DNA of 64,000 nt from Panorpa germanica (Eukaryota; Arthropoda; Insecta; Mecoptera; Panorpidae), in contig OY783207.1 in the NCBI GenBank assembly GCA_963678705.1, positions 23,162,001 to 23,226,000 on the forward strand, given 5' to 3'. A program made the position numbers and the translations under genes. This document shows positions 1 to 11,442 of the stretch, piece after piece. Under the pieces are notes generated by a model. That model was not told where the DNA came from and did not search any database. It worked only from the letters and a program-made list of their open reading frames with translations. Position 1 is the stretch's first letter; each line of letters opens with the position of its first letter.

Positions 1-187
1 ATATTAAAGATGTTTTACTCTAAGTAAAAGTGGACTTGGTGTTATTTAAAACAACCGTAACTTCGCCATTTTTTTATGTAGGGAAAAATGTTGTAGACCT
101 ATCGGTAGGGGACAAGAAACCCATATGATTGAGCCAATAATCTCATTTTTGACAGAAATGGACATAGTCCTATACCTCCGACCCACA

Positions 188-197
188 GATATATATA

Positions 198-254
<57 letters not shown>
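188..254. repeat. (TA)n microsatellite
   Basis: About 65 bp of near-perfect TA dinucleotide with one TT interruption. Flanks are unremarkable AT-rich sequence. Confidence 0.97.
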
Positions 255-255
<1 letters not shown>

Positions 256-859
256 CGGAAGCTCAACAGAACTAATACAAAAATAAACAAAATGTTATCT
301 TCTGTGTCCAAACATATTACACCATCCGAGAACATAATAAATATTAAAAATATGTCCACATATTTACGAGGTCCCCATTCCATCAGGGCATTAGCAATCA
401 ATACTGGTTTTTCTCATGAATGTATGTGTAAGGTGCATATGAAACTTGAAAAATAAAAGTTTTGCGTGAATTTAGCTGCAGGGGTTTTTGTGTCTCTCTC
501 ATTGAAAATGTTTCGCTTCGTTTTTACAGTGTATCCCATAAGAAATAGTGTTTGCTCTTTCTTTGTACAGCTCTACTGTAAGTGAAAGGCATTCTATATA
601 CACTACCATTGTACTACCACTACTATACCTCTCCCCCACTTCACCCACTTCCCTACAAACTCAGCTGACTCGATATTATTAATAATTCTTAATTGTTGTC
701 ATTTTATTTTTATTAGTTATTTATAGTTTCACTTTATTTTCATTTTATTCTGTTTTACATACTCTTTAGAAGTAGTTACGTGTATTTAAGTAATAAAAAT
801 TACCTGTTACGTAACGATTTTAACTGATATATAACATTTTGTAACAAATTATTGTCCAG
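255..859. other. AT-rich sequence, nothing recognised
   Basis: No gene-like frame, splice pair or repeat seen elsewhere in the window was found. A pyrimidine-rich segment (600-660) is the only compositional feature. Confidence 0.5.
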
Positions 860-1190
860 AGCTTTCTTTCGTCCGTAAAGTCCAAAACAATCGAAGGTGT
901 CTTACTTTCAACATATTTTATAACGAAACGAATACCGCTTGCTGTAATTTTCTTCACAGGACAATATTTGTTATATTCTCAGTTTTTCAAAAGAATCGTA
1001 AGAAAATTACCATTGTTATATCACAAAATATCCATTTCAACATAGGGTTCATTTTAACAGTCAAAATCTAAAAAATTAGAGTACTTTTTCAACGTATAAA
1101 GAACATTAAAAAATATATAAATTTAAAATTTTCAAGATGATTCCAAGAAAATTGATTTTCTTGAAAACATCTTTAAATATAAGACCGTTC
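860..1190 (+). repeat. Interspersed repeat shared with 29.1 kb and 43.4 kb
   Basis: The block around CTGTAATTTTCTTCACAGG, GAATCGTAAGAAAATTACCA and TATCACAAAATATCCAT recurs diverged at 29100-29290 (same strand) and 43395-43660 (opposite strand). Termini were not defined, so the class is unknown. Confidence 0.6.
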
Positions 1191-1631
1191 GGTATAAATA
1201 TTTCATTAGATTCATTTAACCTCTTAAACTTAACCTGGTTTATATTTTCTTAATATTATTTAATGACTTGTTAATTACAAGATCATTATTTTAAATTACA
1301 AAATATATTTTAACTTTTACTTTATTTTAATTTGGTATTAATTTTTAGTTTAAAACCAGTCTTATACACATAGACACACACAAACTCGTATATGCATAAA
1401 ACTCAGCCAAACGAATAAGTGAAAATATATTTGAAATTTAAATAATTAATTGGATTAATTTATTCTGCGTTATACTTTTTGTAATTAAAACTAAAGTAAT
1501 TTATTAGCTACTTTAATTTTTAGGTTATGTTAGATCAGCATATAGTGCATATGAATTATTGGTTTTCTTTTTTCTAATTAACACATATTTAAATATAATT
1601 TTATACTTCCCGGTAAAAGCAAAACACGGGT

Positions 1632-2602
1632 ATTGACAACGGACCAGTAGGCGGGGCTTAAAAAACATGGCTACTGCTGGTGTGCAACCAAAGAATTAAC
1701 CATAAGTTTACATTGAATTAGTGTCATGAATTTTAATTATTTATGTTTTCTTTAAACCAACTTTTTCACTGGGTTGGATCAAATCCAGCTCAGAAAATTG
1801 TTAGAAATGCAGAAAAAATTCTGCAAGCTGGACATTTGATAAAATGTGGTAAAAATAATGATAATCCAAACAGTGACGTTGTGATACACAAGTATATGGT
1901 TTAGTATAAATTTTTTAACCTTACGGAAAAAATGCAAGTTAGATAAATTATAGAGAATTTAAATGCGCATCTAGCCGTACTATTTTAAAAATTTAAAAAA
2001 AATATTTTACCATAGTTTTTGTGTTTTTCTGTTTTTGACCTCACGTTTTTTGACCATAACTAGGCGACAAAATCAAAAAGTCCACGTTGTTTGTTCTACA
2101 AGTTGTAAAACTTATTGTTTTAAACATATTTATACATTAGAAAAAAAAACACTTTTCATATAATTTTATGAAAAAACGTGAAAAAACGTGGACCAACAAA
2201 AATTAATTTTCAACATTTACGAAACGTTTTTTCACGTTTTTTTCATAAAATTATATGAAAAGTGTTTTTTTTTCTAATGTATAAATATGTTTAAAACAAT
2301 AAGTTTTACAACTTGTAAAACAAACAACGTGGACTTTTTGATTTTGTCGCCTAGTTATGGTAAAAAAACGTGAGGTCAAAAACAGAAAAACACAAAAACT
2401 ATGGTAAAATATTCTTTTAAAATTTTTAAAATAGTACGGCTAGATGCGCATTTAAATTCTCTACAATTTATCTAACTTGCATTTTTTCCGTACGGTTAAA
2501 AAATTTATACTAAACCAATCAAAATTGTGTACCAAGTGCACACCAGAACTAGTACTTCTTTTGACCACCAGGCGTCGTGGCCAAAGTGGTCAGTTGTCAA
2601 TT
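1632..2602. mobile_element. Large foldback element with long inverted arms
   Basis: Seen: 1898-2189 and 2225-2516 are near-perfect reverse complements of about 290 bp each, separated by about 35 bp. Small differences (for example CTTACGG against CGTACGG near the outer ends, and an interrupted A/T run near 2000 and 2410) show they are two real arms. Outside them a weaker inverted pair, ATTGACAACGGACCA at 1633 against ATTGACAACTGACCA read in reverse from about 2602, plus CTGGTGTGCA on both sides, suggests that the terminal repeats extend to the edges given. No open frame lies inside. A transcript across it would form a very long hairpin. Confidence 0.8.
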
Positions 2603-2629
2603 ACTTAAAATATATTCGAGATTGAACTT

Positions 2630-2775
2630 GTAAGCTTGCTACAAGCCAATTCCGTGGTTCATTTCCTCTTCTCATACAGGAATTGTCTTGCAATGCTAGT
2701 TTAACACTTCCTAGTTTACTACAAGCTATTTTAAGTGTTACATTCGTTACATTTTCAACCTGTGATGTAACATTT
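2630..2775 (+). repeat. Fragment of the GAAATTGTCTTGCAATGC repeat family
   Basis: Contains TTCATTTCCTCTTCTCATACAGGAATTGTCTTGCAATGC and ends in TTTTCAACCTG, both hallmarks of copies at 39.8, 55.0, 55.7, 58.0 and 58.6 kb. Confidence 0.5.
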
Positions 2776-3205
2776 CACTATATAATTATAAAGTATATAA
2801 ATGCTCCATTATTATCATCATCTAAAGCACACATTTTTGAATATATTTACATAAAGAAATTATTCAAATTAAAATGGTGGAGATGTAAGGTGTTCCGTGG
2901 AACAAGCCTTCACGGAGATTCGTCGACTGTAGTATCATCAGATCAGATTTAAAAAAATTTCTTTGGTGGAAATTACAGTTGTTTGTAAAATAATGAACCA
3001 GGCATTCTAAATCGTAAATATCTTTTTCTAAACGATAGTTTATAGTATAAAGCAGCTACGGTGTAATTCTTATTAGAATCGGTTTAGTAATCCTCACGAT
3101 ATCGTGGCGACAATTCGAAAGAAAGTCGTTTCAAGATATACACTAGAGAAAAATAAGATATTGTATTAATATATATACTGCCGAGCTTCAAATAGCTATA
3201 GTCTT

Positions 3206-3540
3206 CAGAGGCGTCCTTTGGGGGTGGCAATCATTGCAACCGACCGGGCATCGCATTCTCGCGCAACAACCCAAGTACAAAAATTCATTACTATATATGT
3301 ATTTGAATCTCCCGCCTCGCTCTTTAGAAATCCCACTAGAATCATGTACCTTAGTTTATCATCATTAATATTTGTCGTCTTTGTGCTTGTTAACTTTTAT
3401 AAAACTTTCAATATAAAATTTTATTACTCGTCAATTATCATCAAAAATACTTACTTACAATTTACATAAATTATACAAATAATAAGTGCCTCGCAAAGAT
3501 CTGTTACCCCGGGTCCTCGCAATGGCTAAGGCCGCCCCTA
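3206..3540 (+). mobile_element. hAT-type non-autonomous element, family with GGCCTTAGCCATTGCGAGG terminus
   Basis: The left end is CAGAGGCGTCC. The right end, read in reverse, is AGGGGCGGCCTTAGCC. Flanks ATAGTCTT (3198-3205) and ATAGTCTC (3541-3548) form an 8-bp target duplication with one mismatch, typical of hAT transposons. Related copies are at 4579, 18378 and 52065. The 83-aa frame inside is not conserved and is not a gene. Confidence 0.72.
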
Positions 3541-3548
3541 ATAGTCTC

Positions 3549-4578
3549 ATAATATAGTTAATATAAATCAGTAAAAAGACATTTTAATATTTTTAAAACC
3601 ACAATGTGTCTCTTCAATAGAATATTATACAATTATAAATGATATTTTTATCAAATTATCCTGAAGACTAGAAAGCGATTGACTGTTCCAAACTCGAGAT
3701 AAATTAATATCTATTTAAAGCAAACAATGTAACTAAATAATTGAGATTACATCCGAGAACACCAAATAAATCGGAACTGGCCCTTCTCCAGCTGCAGGCT
3801 GATCCAACCGTTCTCCTGTATCTATATCTCCACTCACTGGCATCCTCAGATACACGTGTGCTTTTATCTCACTCGAATCTCGCTCCACATCGTGCTGCCA
3901 GAGACCGTTACAACTTGAACGAAGACGAAAGTGAAAACTGAAATCTCGCCAAAAGATAAACAAATCAATGGCTTTATTTTTATTGGTCAATAACTTTTAT
4001 TTCTTTATTACTAATTTAAATAGTGATTACTTTTACAAGATAATTAGACGCTTTGTGGTTCTATCTGTAAATTAATCACATATTTAGTAATTACGAGAAT
4101 TGGTGCTTAAATATTAACAACATGACTTTGTAGAAATTTAAATAATTGCATCCAAACAATATTTTTTAAACTATTTATCGCATAAAGTACAGTATACGAT
4201 GAATGTTTTACGCGATGAATAGATATTATTTAATATTTATGAATATTTCATAATTTCTTTTCTTATCAAAAGAGATCTAAACATTCTTTATGAGAAGTAT
4301 GACACATATTGTAAAGCAAGAATGCATTTTTTATGTTTCTTGCGTTGTATTTGCATATCTACCATCGTAAATTATTTTAGAGGTGTTTCTTTTAACACAG
4401 GTTTTTATCTCTCGACGAATAATAAAAATATCTTAGATTGTGTTTAGAATTTTAAACAAAAATCTATTGTAAAACGTATTAACGGATCATACTTTTGTAG
4501 CTTATTCATTCTCTCATCCAGGAGTGAATCGAGGGGGGGGGGTGGCTAGCTTTGATCAGACATAAACATAGATAGAAA
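3549..4578. other. AT-rich sequence, nothing recognised
   Basis: Overlapping short frames on both strands near 3733-3990 lack splice or codon support. A G9 run is at about 4532-4540. Confidence 0.4.
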
Positions 4579-4646
4579 GTTCTGCAGCCTGCGGTCTCGC
4601 AAAGATCTGCTGCCCGGGGCCTCGCAATGGCTAGGGCCGCCCCTGG
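4579..4646 (+). mobile_element. hAT-type element, 3'-end fragment
   Basis: CTCGCAAAGATCTGCTGCCC, GGGGCCTCGCAATGGCTAGG and GCCGCCCCT match the right end of the element at 3206-3540. The left part is absent. Confidence 0.65.
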
Positions 4647-5169
4647 ACTTGTATATTTAAGTTTTGCTCACCAAAGAATATACCAATCGGAAGAATATCC
4701 AACGCAATATTTCCTTAACACAATTTCTATTAGTAATCTAATAACTAATTAATATTTTGCATATAAATTACGATAGATTTCCATCGTATTTGATGAGTTA
4801 TTCATTCAATAGTTTTACGACTCGGTTATCTCTTTCTAACACATTGAATTGCTTATACAGTTCGTGTGAAAACATCTTATTTTCATTTTAACACTTAGTA
4901 GTTTATAACTTTATTTAACTACTTGAATATCAAGGAGATATTTATTGTGTATCAGCATTTATCGTATTTTATTTTCTATAGATGTGTGCGTGTGTGCATA
5001 TGTTCGGCGTATTCGCGCGTTTGTGACTAGGTTTCACTAATAGGAATTTCACCTGATGCGCTTACGAAGTATCTATCTGTCTTACTGCGATTTCCATCAA
5101 GAAATCAGCTCTCTATTCTGTCATACATATATATGTATATACACATTACATTAGCTTAAAATGTAGTAA
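4647..5169. other. AT-rich sequence, nothing recognised
   Basis: No repeat shared with the rest of the window and no coding-like frame were seen. Confidence 0.4.
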
Positions 5170-5790
5170 TGGGCTTATGTCCTATGGCTTAATTTCTATA
5201 AAAGTGTACTATATATTGAAAAGGTGGGTTACTAGAACCTCAAATGTTCAATTATTTTTTAATAACTCCTTATATGTTAAGAGATATTAACAATTAAAAA
5301 AGTCATTTTGTCTCTTTAATTATTAAAGGGATTCAACGTTCTACATATTCGAAATGCCTGTGACATCACAACCAATACCAACCTTACAGCTCATAAATCT
5401 CTGCTATATGTATTTATATATCAGAATATTAAATATTATTTACAGCTATTTCAAGGAACAATAAAATTCCAATATTATGTCTGCCGTAACAGGGTTAAAT
5501 TAAATAAAAATGTATTATTCTTTGACTTGACTTGATTATTTCGACTACCAACAGCTACAAAACATTACCACAGCACTGACCAACTCAACAAATAACTGAC
5601 GTTAATATGCATTTCACGTCATACAAATATGGTCGACCATTTCTAGCTCTAAAACTACAATTGAAACTTTTAATTGCTATATCTTCGTCAACATTTAGAT
5701 ATTTAATAAAATAGACACACCAATACACATTTATTAATTTCAATCAACAATTGAAAAATCGAACACTAAAAAATGAGGACACAAGCCCAT
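5170..5790 (+). mobile_element. Non-autonomous DNA transposon with ATGGGCTTRTGTCCT termini
   Basis: Begins TGGGCTTATGTCCTATGG and ends GAGGACACAAGCCCAT, so the ends are inverted repeats of about 15 bp. The interior matches the complete copy at 33444-33983, including TTAAGAGATATTAACAATT and GGGATTCAACGTT. No clear target duplication was found, so the superfamily is unassigned. Confidence 0.72.
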
Positions 5791-6594
5791 TGGAAATACA
5801 TTTGATCATTGTCGGCGATATTTGTTGTTTCTTCAATTTTGTAATGCCTAGTTACACGGTGTGAGCTGCTTACTTGACAGTTAACAGCTACTGCCTCTGT
5901 ATACTCGCATATCAGTAGCTAGACTCAACCCAGCCGTTCACACGCTAATAACTTGGGTACCACTTGAAATATAATTGACGACAACCATCGGCTACTATCG
6001 GAAACTGTCGTGAGCTTTGGCAAACACTCTGCAAAGATTATTTATATACTCTTGACGAAAAATAGTGAGTTAAGGCGAGTGAAGACAAAATGCAGTAACT
6101 CGTATGAGAGCTGACGACTGACGACTAATTTATACAACAAACCTAATTTTTTATTGCAAATATTGATGGTACTTTAGATTTTCTAATTAGCAATTGTAAT
6201 TTTAGTAAATACCTAGAATCAGATACACCTGCTGGTGGTGGAGGTGCAATGTAACCAGGATACAAAACTACTGTACATTTTTTGGATTCATTTCCTTATA
6301 GCGTTGGCGACTAATTAGCATTCCCTATAAGTAATCAGTTGACCTGCCGCCTGGGTTCATCCAACAGTACTAACAGTAAACAGTGCTGTAACCTGTAAAA
6401 AGTACTTGGCACTATTAAACATTAAGCGACAATTCCCAAAATGCAAATTGAATTACAATTAAAATAAAACGTGATCGAATTGTACATTCGTGTTCAAAAG
6501 TTCACCTGTATGAATAGTACTGATAATAGGTCGTATAGGATAATAGGAAGAGTCGCTTGAACTATATATAGTTGTAAAGCTTCATAAGGAGAGT
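5791..6594. other. No gene found
   Basis: AT-rich sequence with a slightly more GC-balanced stretch at 5860-6110. No splice-bounded frame and no shared repeat were seen. Confidence 0.35.
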
Positions 6595-7199
6595 TCTATA
6601 TTATTGTACACCATATTAAGTTTATTGCGTAAAAATTTGAAGTCGATTAGAGTAAAACTGTCGGAGATATAGAGTTTTAAGTCTTCACCTATCTGGTCTA
6701 ATTTCGTGTTACTTTAAAACTTTTAAATGCGGTTTCTCACACTTAGCTTTTTCAGAGTCGGTGCCTTCTCTGGCTCAAAATCTACAAGATTAATTCTCTT
6801 AAAAGGGGGGAGGTAACGCTGTCGAGTTTTTTAAATTTTTTTGTTTTAACATATTTTAAAATAACAAAGTTTTTGATTTTTTTCATGAAAAATAGGGATT
6901 TTGACTTTTAAGTGTTGTAAAAAATTAAAAAATCAATAAAAAAAGAAATACTTGACAGCGTTACCTGCAGAAACTTATCAACTAATGAAATCATTTTAGT
7001 TTTTTGATTTTAGAAAAGCCAGTGGTAAGCCAGTTTTTGTGACGTCTTCAGAGATTCGTTGTCAATGCCTCATTTTTTGATATTTATTTATGAAAATTTC
7101 ACAAAGTATTCTTCAAATGTCATTTTATCATGTAGTAATTATAGAAATAATTATATATTAACTGGTTCGTCAAAAAGCATTATCGAAAATTGCTCTTGC
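6595..7199 (+). mobile_element. Copy of the ~660-bp TTAAGG repeat family, degraded 5' end
   Basis: Shares CATATTAAGTTTATTGCGT, AAATGCGGTTTCTCACACTTAG, the internal inverted repeat GGTAACGCTGTCGAGTTTTT ... CTTGACAGCGTTACC (about 6813-6965) and CATTATCGAAAATTG at its end with copies at 20357, 21496, 32290, 45789 and 60940. Confidence 0.7.
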
Positions 7200-7794
7200 T
7201 AGAAGACTTGCCTAGGAAACCCGTATAAACAACGTAGCTTTATAAAACGTAATCTTAGTAAATTTTATGATAAAACCATTACAAATTAACACTTGTTCGT
7301 ATGCATTAAAAATAAAAACTTTTAAAGTTTAATGTTAACAATAAAACGTTTCTCGGGAGTCAGTGGGATGCATTGCCTTCGCCATCGCCTCCAAGTTCCA
7401 ACTCAACATTGAACAACCTCACCAGGTTAGTTCTTAACTTCTTCAGAAGCTTACTGCCATGCCATCGTGAGAATTCATTCTAGGTATACCGAATACTTCA
7501 ACCAGAGACAATTGATTTAATATTCTAATGATGTCGCTTCTGCATAACTCTACGTACTGTTAGAATTGTCATCACACAGTTGGACATACACACAAATAAC
7601 CATCTTATATACATATAAAAAAAACATACCTATTTATCATCTAACAGTAGCTGAATTTCACTACGATTTGTTATTGATAGGCCATTAACTGTTTCATTCT
7701 GGGAGGTTAATGTCGCTTTGAAAAGAACCTTATGTACTCTGTCATAAAGTGTGAAGCATAGATCATTCGAGAAATTCTAAACGTCACAAGTGAA

Positions 7795-8067
7795 TTAAGG
7801 TGAAACGATACTTGGCCATTTTTGACTCGCGAAATATAGATGGCGATACTATACAGCAGGTTAAATATTATCAAAAAAATCATGTTTTTTTATGTTTAAA
7901 TCGTTTTATGTAAGTAACTATAAACGCGAATCAAAATCTAAAGCTGCAATTAGTTAGATGAATAACGTATCTACATTTTAAGCTTTCTTCCAATGACTTT
8001 TAATGAGTTGGAACGGCAAAAATAAGTTTTGAAAATGAATATTGATGTACTTGCTAGTTAAATTCCA
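7795..8067 (+). repeat. 270-bp interspersed repeat, copy 1 of 2
   Basis: TTAAGGTGAAACGATACTTGGCC through TAGTTAAATTCCA is closely repeated at 36573-36843 on the same strand, with scattered substitutions and small indels. No terminal inverted repeat is visible. Confidence 0.8.
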
Positions 8068-8407
8068 ATTTTTATAGTTAATAAATATTAAATAAAAAAT
8101 TATATAAACTTTTAAAATACTGGTGTTTCAAAACATTCAGAAATACGATAATTTCAAAGAGATAACTTTCTTCTCAATACTTTATAAACACAATTTAAGT
8201 TTAATAATATTGTAAATCATATTTATATTGATAACTATCACCACAAATAAATACCAACTAGTACTTTGTATAAGCATACACAATATCACTCTCGAAACCG
8301 CAAACATTCATTTACCATAAGGTATAGAAATAATAGGTATACTCTTAATTGCCGCATTGGCTGGTGAAAACGCGGTCACTCTATTTTTTTACAATCCATG
8401 ATCATAT
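8068..8407. other. AT-rich sequence, nothing recognised
   Basis: No repeat or coding-like signal seen. Confidence 0.4.
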
Positions 8408-8600
8408 ATATCCGTGTCAGGTTACCGTCCACCGCAAAATAGCCAGCGCAGACGCAGACGCAGGCCAACTTGGACAGGTACAGGTGAACCCAACCGCGAC
8501 CGACCTGCAAACAACACGACGGGCGCCCGCTGGTGGGGGCACAAACCGAGCACTTGTCCTTTCTTAGATATCGATAGGATGCGGACGCCCATGATAACGT
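8408..8600. other. CpG-rich coding-like island, strand undetermined
   Basis: GC and CpG content rises sharply. Two plus-strand frames are open, one arginine-rich, and a minus-strand frame is open too. The block includes a short tandem CAGACG repeat, candidate donors CAG|GTACAG|GTGAAC and an upstream GTGTCAG. It could be an exon, a 5' untranslated region or a transposon terminus. No function can be assigned. Confidence 0.35.
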
Positions 8601-9199
8601 TTATTCAATTAAACAATCGATCTGACAATACGACTAAAAACATTAAAACATTAATCATTCATCGATGGCGGTCACACAAAAACTTCTATTGAACTTGATG
8701 GATTAGAAAATTAAAATTCGTAAATGTTGATTACAAAAACATGTTTACTGAAACGAATCAATTGACATTATTTGGAGAAATCACTGATATTTGAAAGGTA
8801 TTGACACTTCGTAGTTAAATTAAGTAAATTCTGTTTAAATTAAAGCGAGAGTCATTAAATAGAGAGTTTGTTTTGTTGTCATGTTAGATTTTAATTACAA
8901 TTTAATATTTCTGATTAGAGATTATAGGTTAATTTCTAGCGAACAAAATTGGAAGTGTGGGAGGTACTTGTATATGAAATAAATTTCTCTATCGCAGTAA
9001 GAATAAGTGTGAGAGGGTCTTAATTACTGTGTTAGAAGCTTGATATTTCTTGCCCAGGATGTTTCAATGTGCTAGAACCAGTCTAATGGTTGATACGGGT
9101 CTAAAAAAGGGGGCACCAAACTGTAAAAATTGGGCACATGCTATAATCTAATATATACTATAAAATTCTAGACGATCTAACTAGATAATCAATTTGTAA
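8601..9199. other. AT-rich sequence, nothing recognised
   Basis: No supported gene or shared repeat. A G-rich patch is at 9105-9112. Confidence 0.4.
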
Positions 9200-9760
9200 T
9201 AAATTGTTTCTGCTTTTACAACAACATTCACATTTCCTTTACAAATTTTTAACATTTTTTAAATTCTCTTCTTCCTTTGCAATGTACGTCTCACTTATTA
9301 TCTTCTTCCACTGCCTCCTCCTCACTTCCACCACCTACCACTTTCTTGCAATCGTTTCTTATGAGTCCCTCTGCTTACAAAGTTCCCCTCCTTACGTCCA
9401 TCATCCACATTCTTCCTTCCCTCAATCCTTGCAATAACTCCTCCAAGCTTACTTCACTTTACACTTTGTCCTGACTCCTATACTTAATGTGTTTTAATTA
9501 TTTCTCTTCCTTTTCGCATATGCTGCATAATTTCTCTTCTACTGTTCGCCATACCTATTGCCTCTTTCTACATTCCCCATCCTGAATCTAGCAATCATTT
9601 TCACATCCTTTTCCCCATTTGTTTTTCAGATACCGTAGCGATCTTTTAGTCCATAATTTTCCGTATCTTGTATTGTATTTTCCTTATCCTCTCCTGTTGT
9701 TAAATCTCCTCGTTTCTTTCATTTATCACGTTTCCTACTTCCCTTCCCTCTGCCCTTAGT
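9200..9760 (-). pseudogene. Degenerate LINE reverse-transcriptase C-terminal fragments
   Basis: On the minus strand, 9598 downward reads MIARFRMGNVERGNRYGEQ before a stop. This matches the segment preceding the C-terminal cysteine/histidine finger of many insect non-LTR reverse transcriptases. A second relic, GVIARIEGRKNVDDG, lies near 9440-9390, so two decayed tails may be juxtaposed. Related tails are at 22720-23343 and 26840-27300. The plus strand appears pyrimidine-rich for this reason. The clade is not determined. Confidence 0.6.
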
Positions 9761-10819
9761 ATCAATATGTAATAACCTTAATTTCTAACATATTTAAAAA
9801 GAATTACATTTTTAATTGATGGAAGTAGTCCAGCATGTTTTTAATAATTAAACAAACAGATATTAATAGTATAAGTATGTAATAAAGAAAGTATAATAAC
9901 AATAAAATAGCATCGTTTGTCTGCCGCAAGTCACTCACACTAACACAAGGTATATTCACATGATGTTGCTTCATCACAAGAAACCAGACCAGACCCAAGT
10001 AAGAGCCAGGCAAGACAAGTTAACTCATTTCTACATTTTAAAATTCATTTGACAGAATTTCTCTTTCACATTTGTTTGCATTTGGTTTTGCTTGTGTTAA
10101 TGTAATTTATTACCATCATTATGTAAAATAATTCATTCACTTGAGCGCCATTTTGTATTTTATTTGACAATGTGTATGGTAAATTTAACTCACATTTTAA
10201 TTAAGAATTTAAGCGTTATTTTAAAGAACCATATTTTATCTGAATACGTATTGTTTGCTGCATCCTGAAGGCTCACTTCATCATCTACAAATTTGGTGCA
10301 ACGAGAAGTGAATATAACGGTTTAAATAGAACCCAGTTATACCAACTTAAAAACATTACAAACTGCACATTCAATGTTTTTGTCTAAATATCCGTGGTCA
10401 CGTAATTAGCGGTATCTGGAGCAGATAAATGACACAGTTTTCGGCGTTTGACACTTTAACGCTTGGTTTGCTATGTCCCTTTTAACATAGTATTCCTTAA
10501 TCTGCCAAACGCTGACTTAGATTAAATCTGAACATAATTTGGCAAGCGATTACCGCTTGGTGATTTACTACTTAAGAAAGTTTCGCAGCGCGCTCTGATT
10601 TATTTCATTGAGTGTAATGGGTTTTTAATTACGCTTACTTTAGAGATTAGTAATCTCATTGTATTTATGTTTTGTTGTAGTTAAAATGAAGATAATTACG
10701 TTAAATACTTAGTAATAAATCGTACCTAGACTTAGTAATAATTGTTAAAACATGCTAAACGAACAACAAGGATATTATCTTAAGACACCACTCAATTCGT
10801 TCGAAGGATGATATATAAA
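9761..10819. other. No gene found
   Basis: AT-rich sequence. A segment with paired motifs GGCGTTTG and CCAAACGC (10440-10515) could form a weak hairpin. Nothing else was recognised. Confidence 0.35.
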
Positions 10820-11002
10820 TGATACCACTATTGACAAATCTATCTAACCATTACTTCTAACCATTACTTTATAAGTTACAGCGTTTTTAGTGAGGATACT
10901 TTTGTAATTTTATGTGTTGATAAGGCATTGCTTTTTAATGGGAAAAAATATCGTTTAAGCAAAACAACGGCTTGATAAGTGTTATTCGAAGTGGCGCTCA
11001 TC
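10820..11002 (+). mobile_element. MITE with ACCACTATTGACAAA terminus, copy 1
   Basis: Left end GATACCACTATTGACAAATC and internal GTTGATAAGGCATTGCT match the copy at 12747-13699. The right end (GAAGTGGCGCTCATC) is diverged. Confidence 0.5.
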
Positions 11003-11277
11003 CTAAAAACTTATTGGGTTATGCGTTATAAGAACAGAGCGAAGGAAAGCACTACTGCTCGTTGATAACATGTTTAAAGTCTTCACTTTTTTTTCACGTT
11101 ACTAAAGGTTTCTCAACTCTGACGTCACTAATGTGTCATCATTTAAAACCGCTATTACAGTATAATGAAACAAATACAATTTAAACAACATTAATAATTA
11201 CTACGATATTTTCTATAATATTTCACGACTGGCTGTTGTTTTTTTTCTATCTGTATCTCACACGCGGCGCTCTGTAT

Positions 11278-11441
11278 CTAACATTTATCATCCGGTACAA
11301 TCTGCACCCATAGCATCAGAGATGTTTCATGCACTAGCATCGCCTCCAGCACTTCCAAACGCTTGGTGGTAACCTTCTTGCCATCCACGACCAGCAGCTG
11401 TTGCTTCAGCAAGTACTCCAACTCGTAACTGACATACTTAA
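11278..11441 (-). CDS. Stop-terminated coding exon, product not recognised
   Basis: Seen on the minus strand: a good acceptor (CTTTGGGCTTCTCTTATAG, ending at 11442), then two bases completing a codon, 53 codons and a TAG at 11280-11278. The frame is rich in G/C-ending codons, unlike the flanks. The peptide begins KYVSYELEYLLKQQLLVVDG, continues with KKVTTKRLEVLEAM, and ends LMLWVQIVPDDKC. It is mostly amphipathic helix-like, with an acidic C-terminus. I do not recognise the family. The natural reading is a 3'-terminal exon of a minus-strand gene whose upstream exons lie at higher coordinates, so it may overlap the plus-strand gene at 28013. No AATAAA was found within 280 bp after the stop; the nearest candidates are ATTAAA about 340 bp and AATAAA about 680 bp beyond it. 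The alternative is an exon-derived relic. Coding origin is likely; current function is uncertain. Confidence 0.65.
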
Positions 11442-11442
11442 C

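Noticed and set aside
201-401. 66-codon minus frame ending in a long Tyr-Ile run
   Set aside because: It is a translation of the TA microsatellite.
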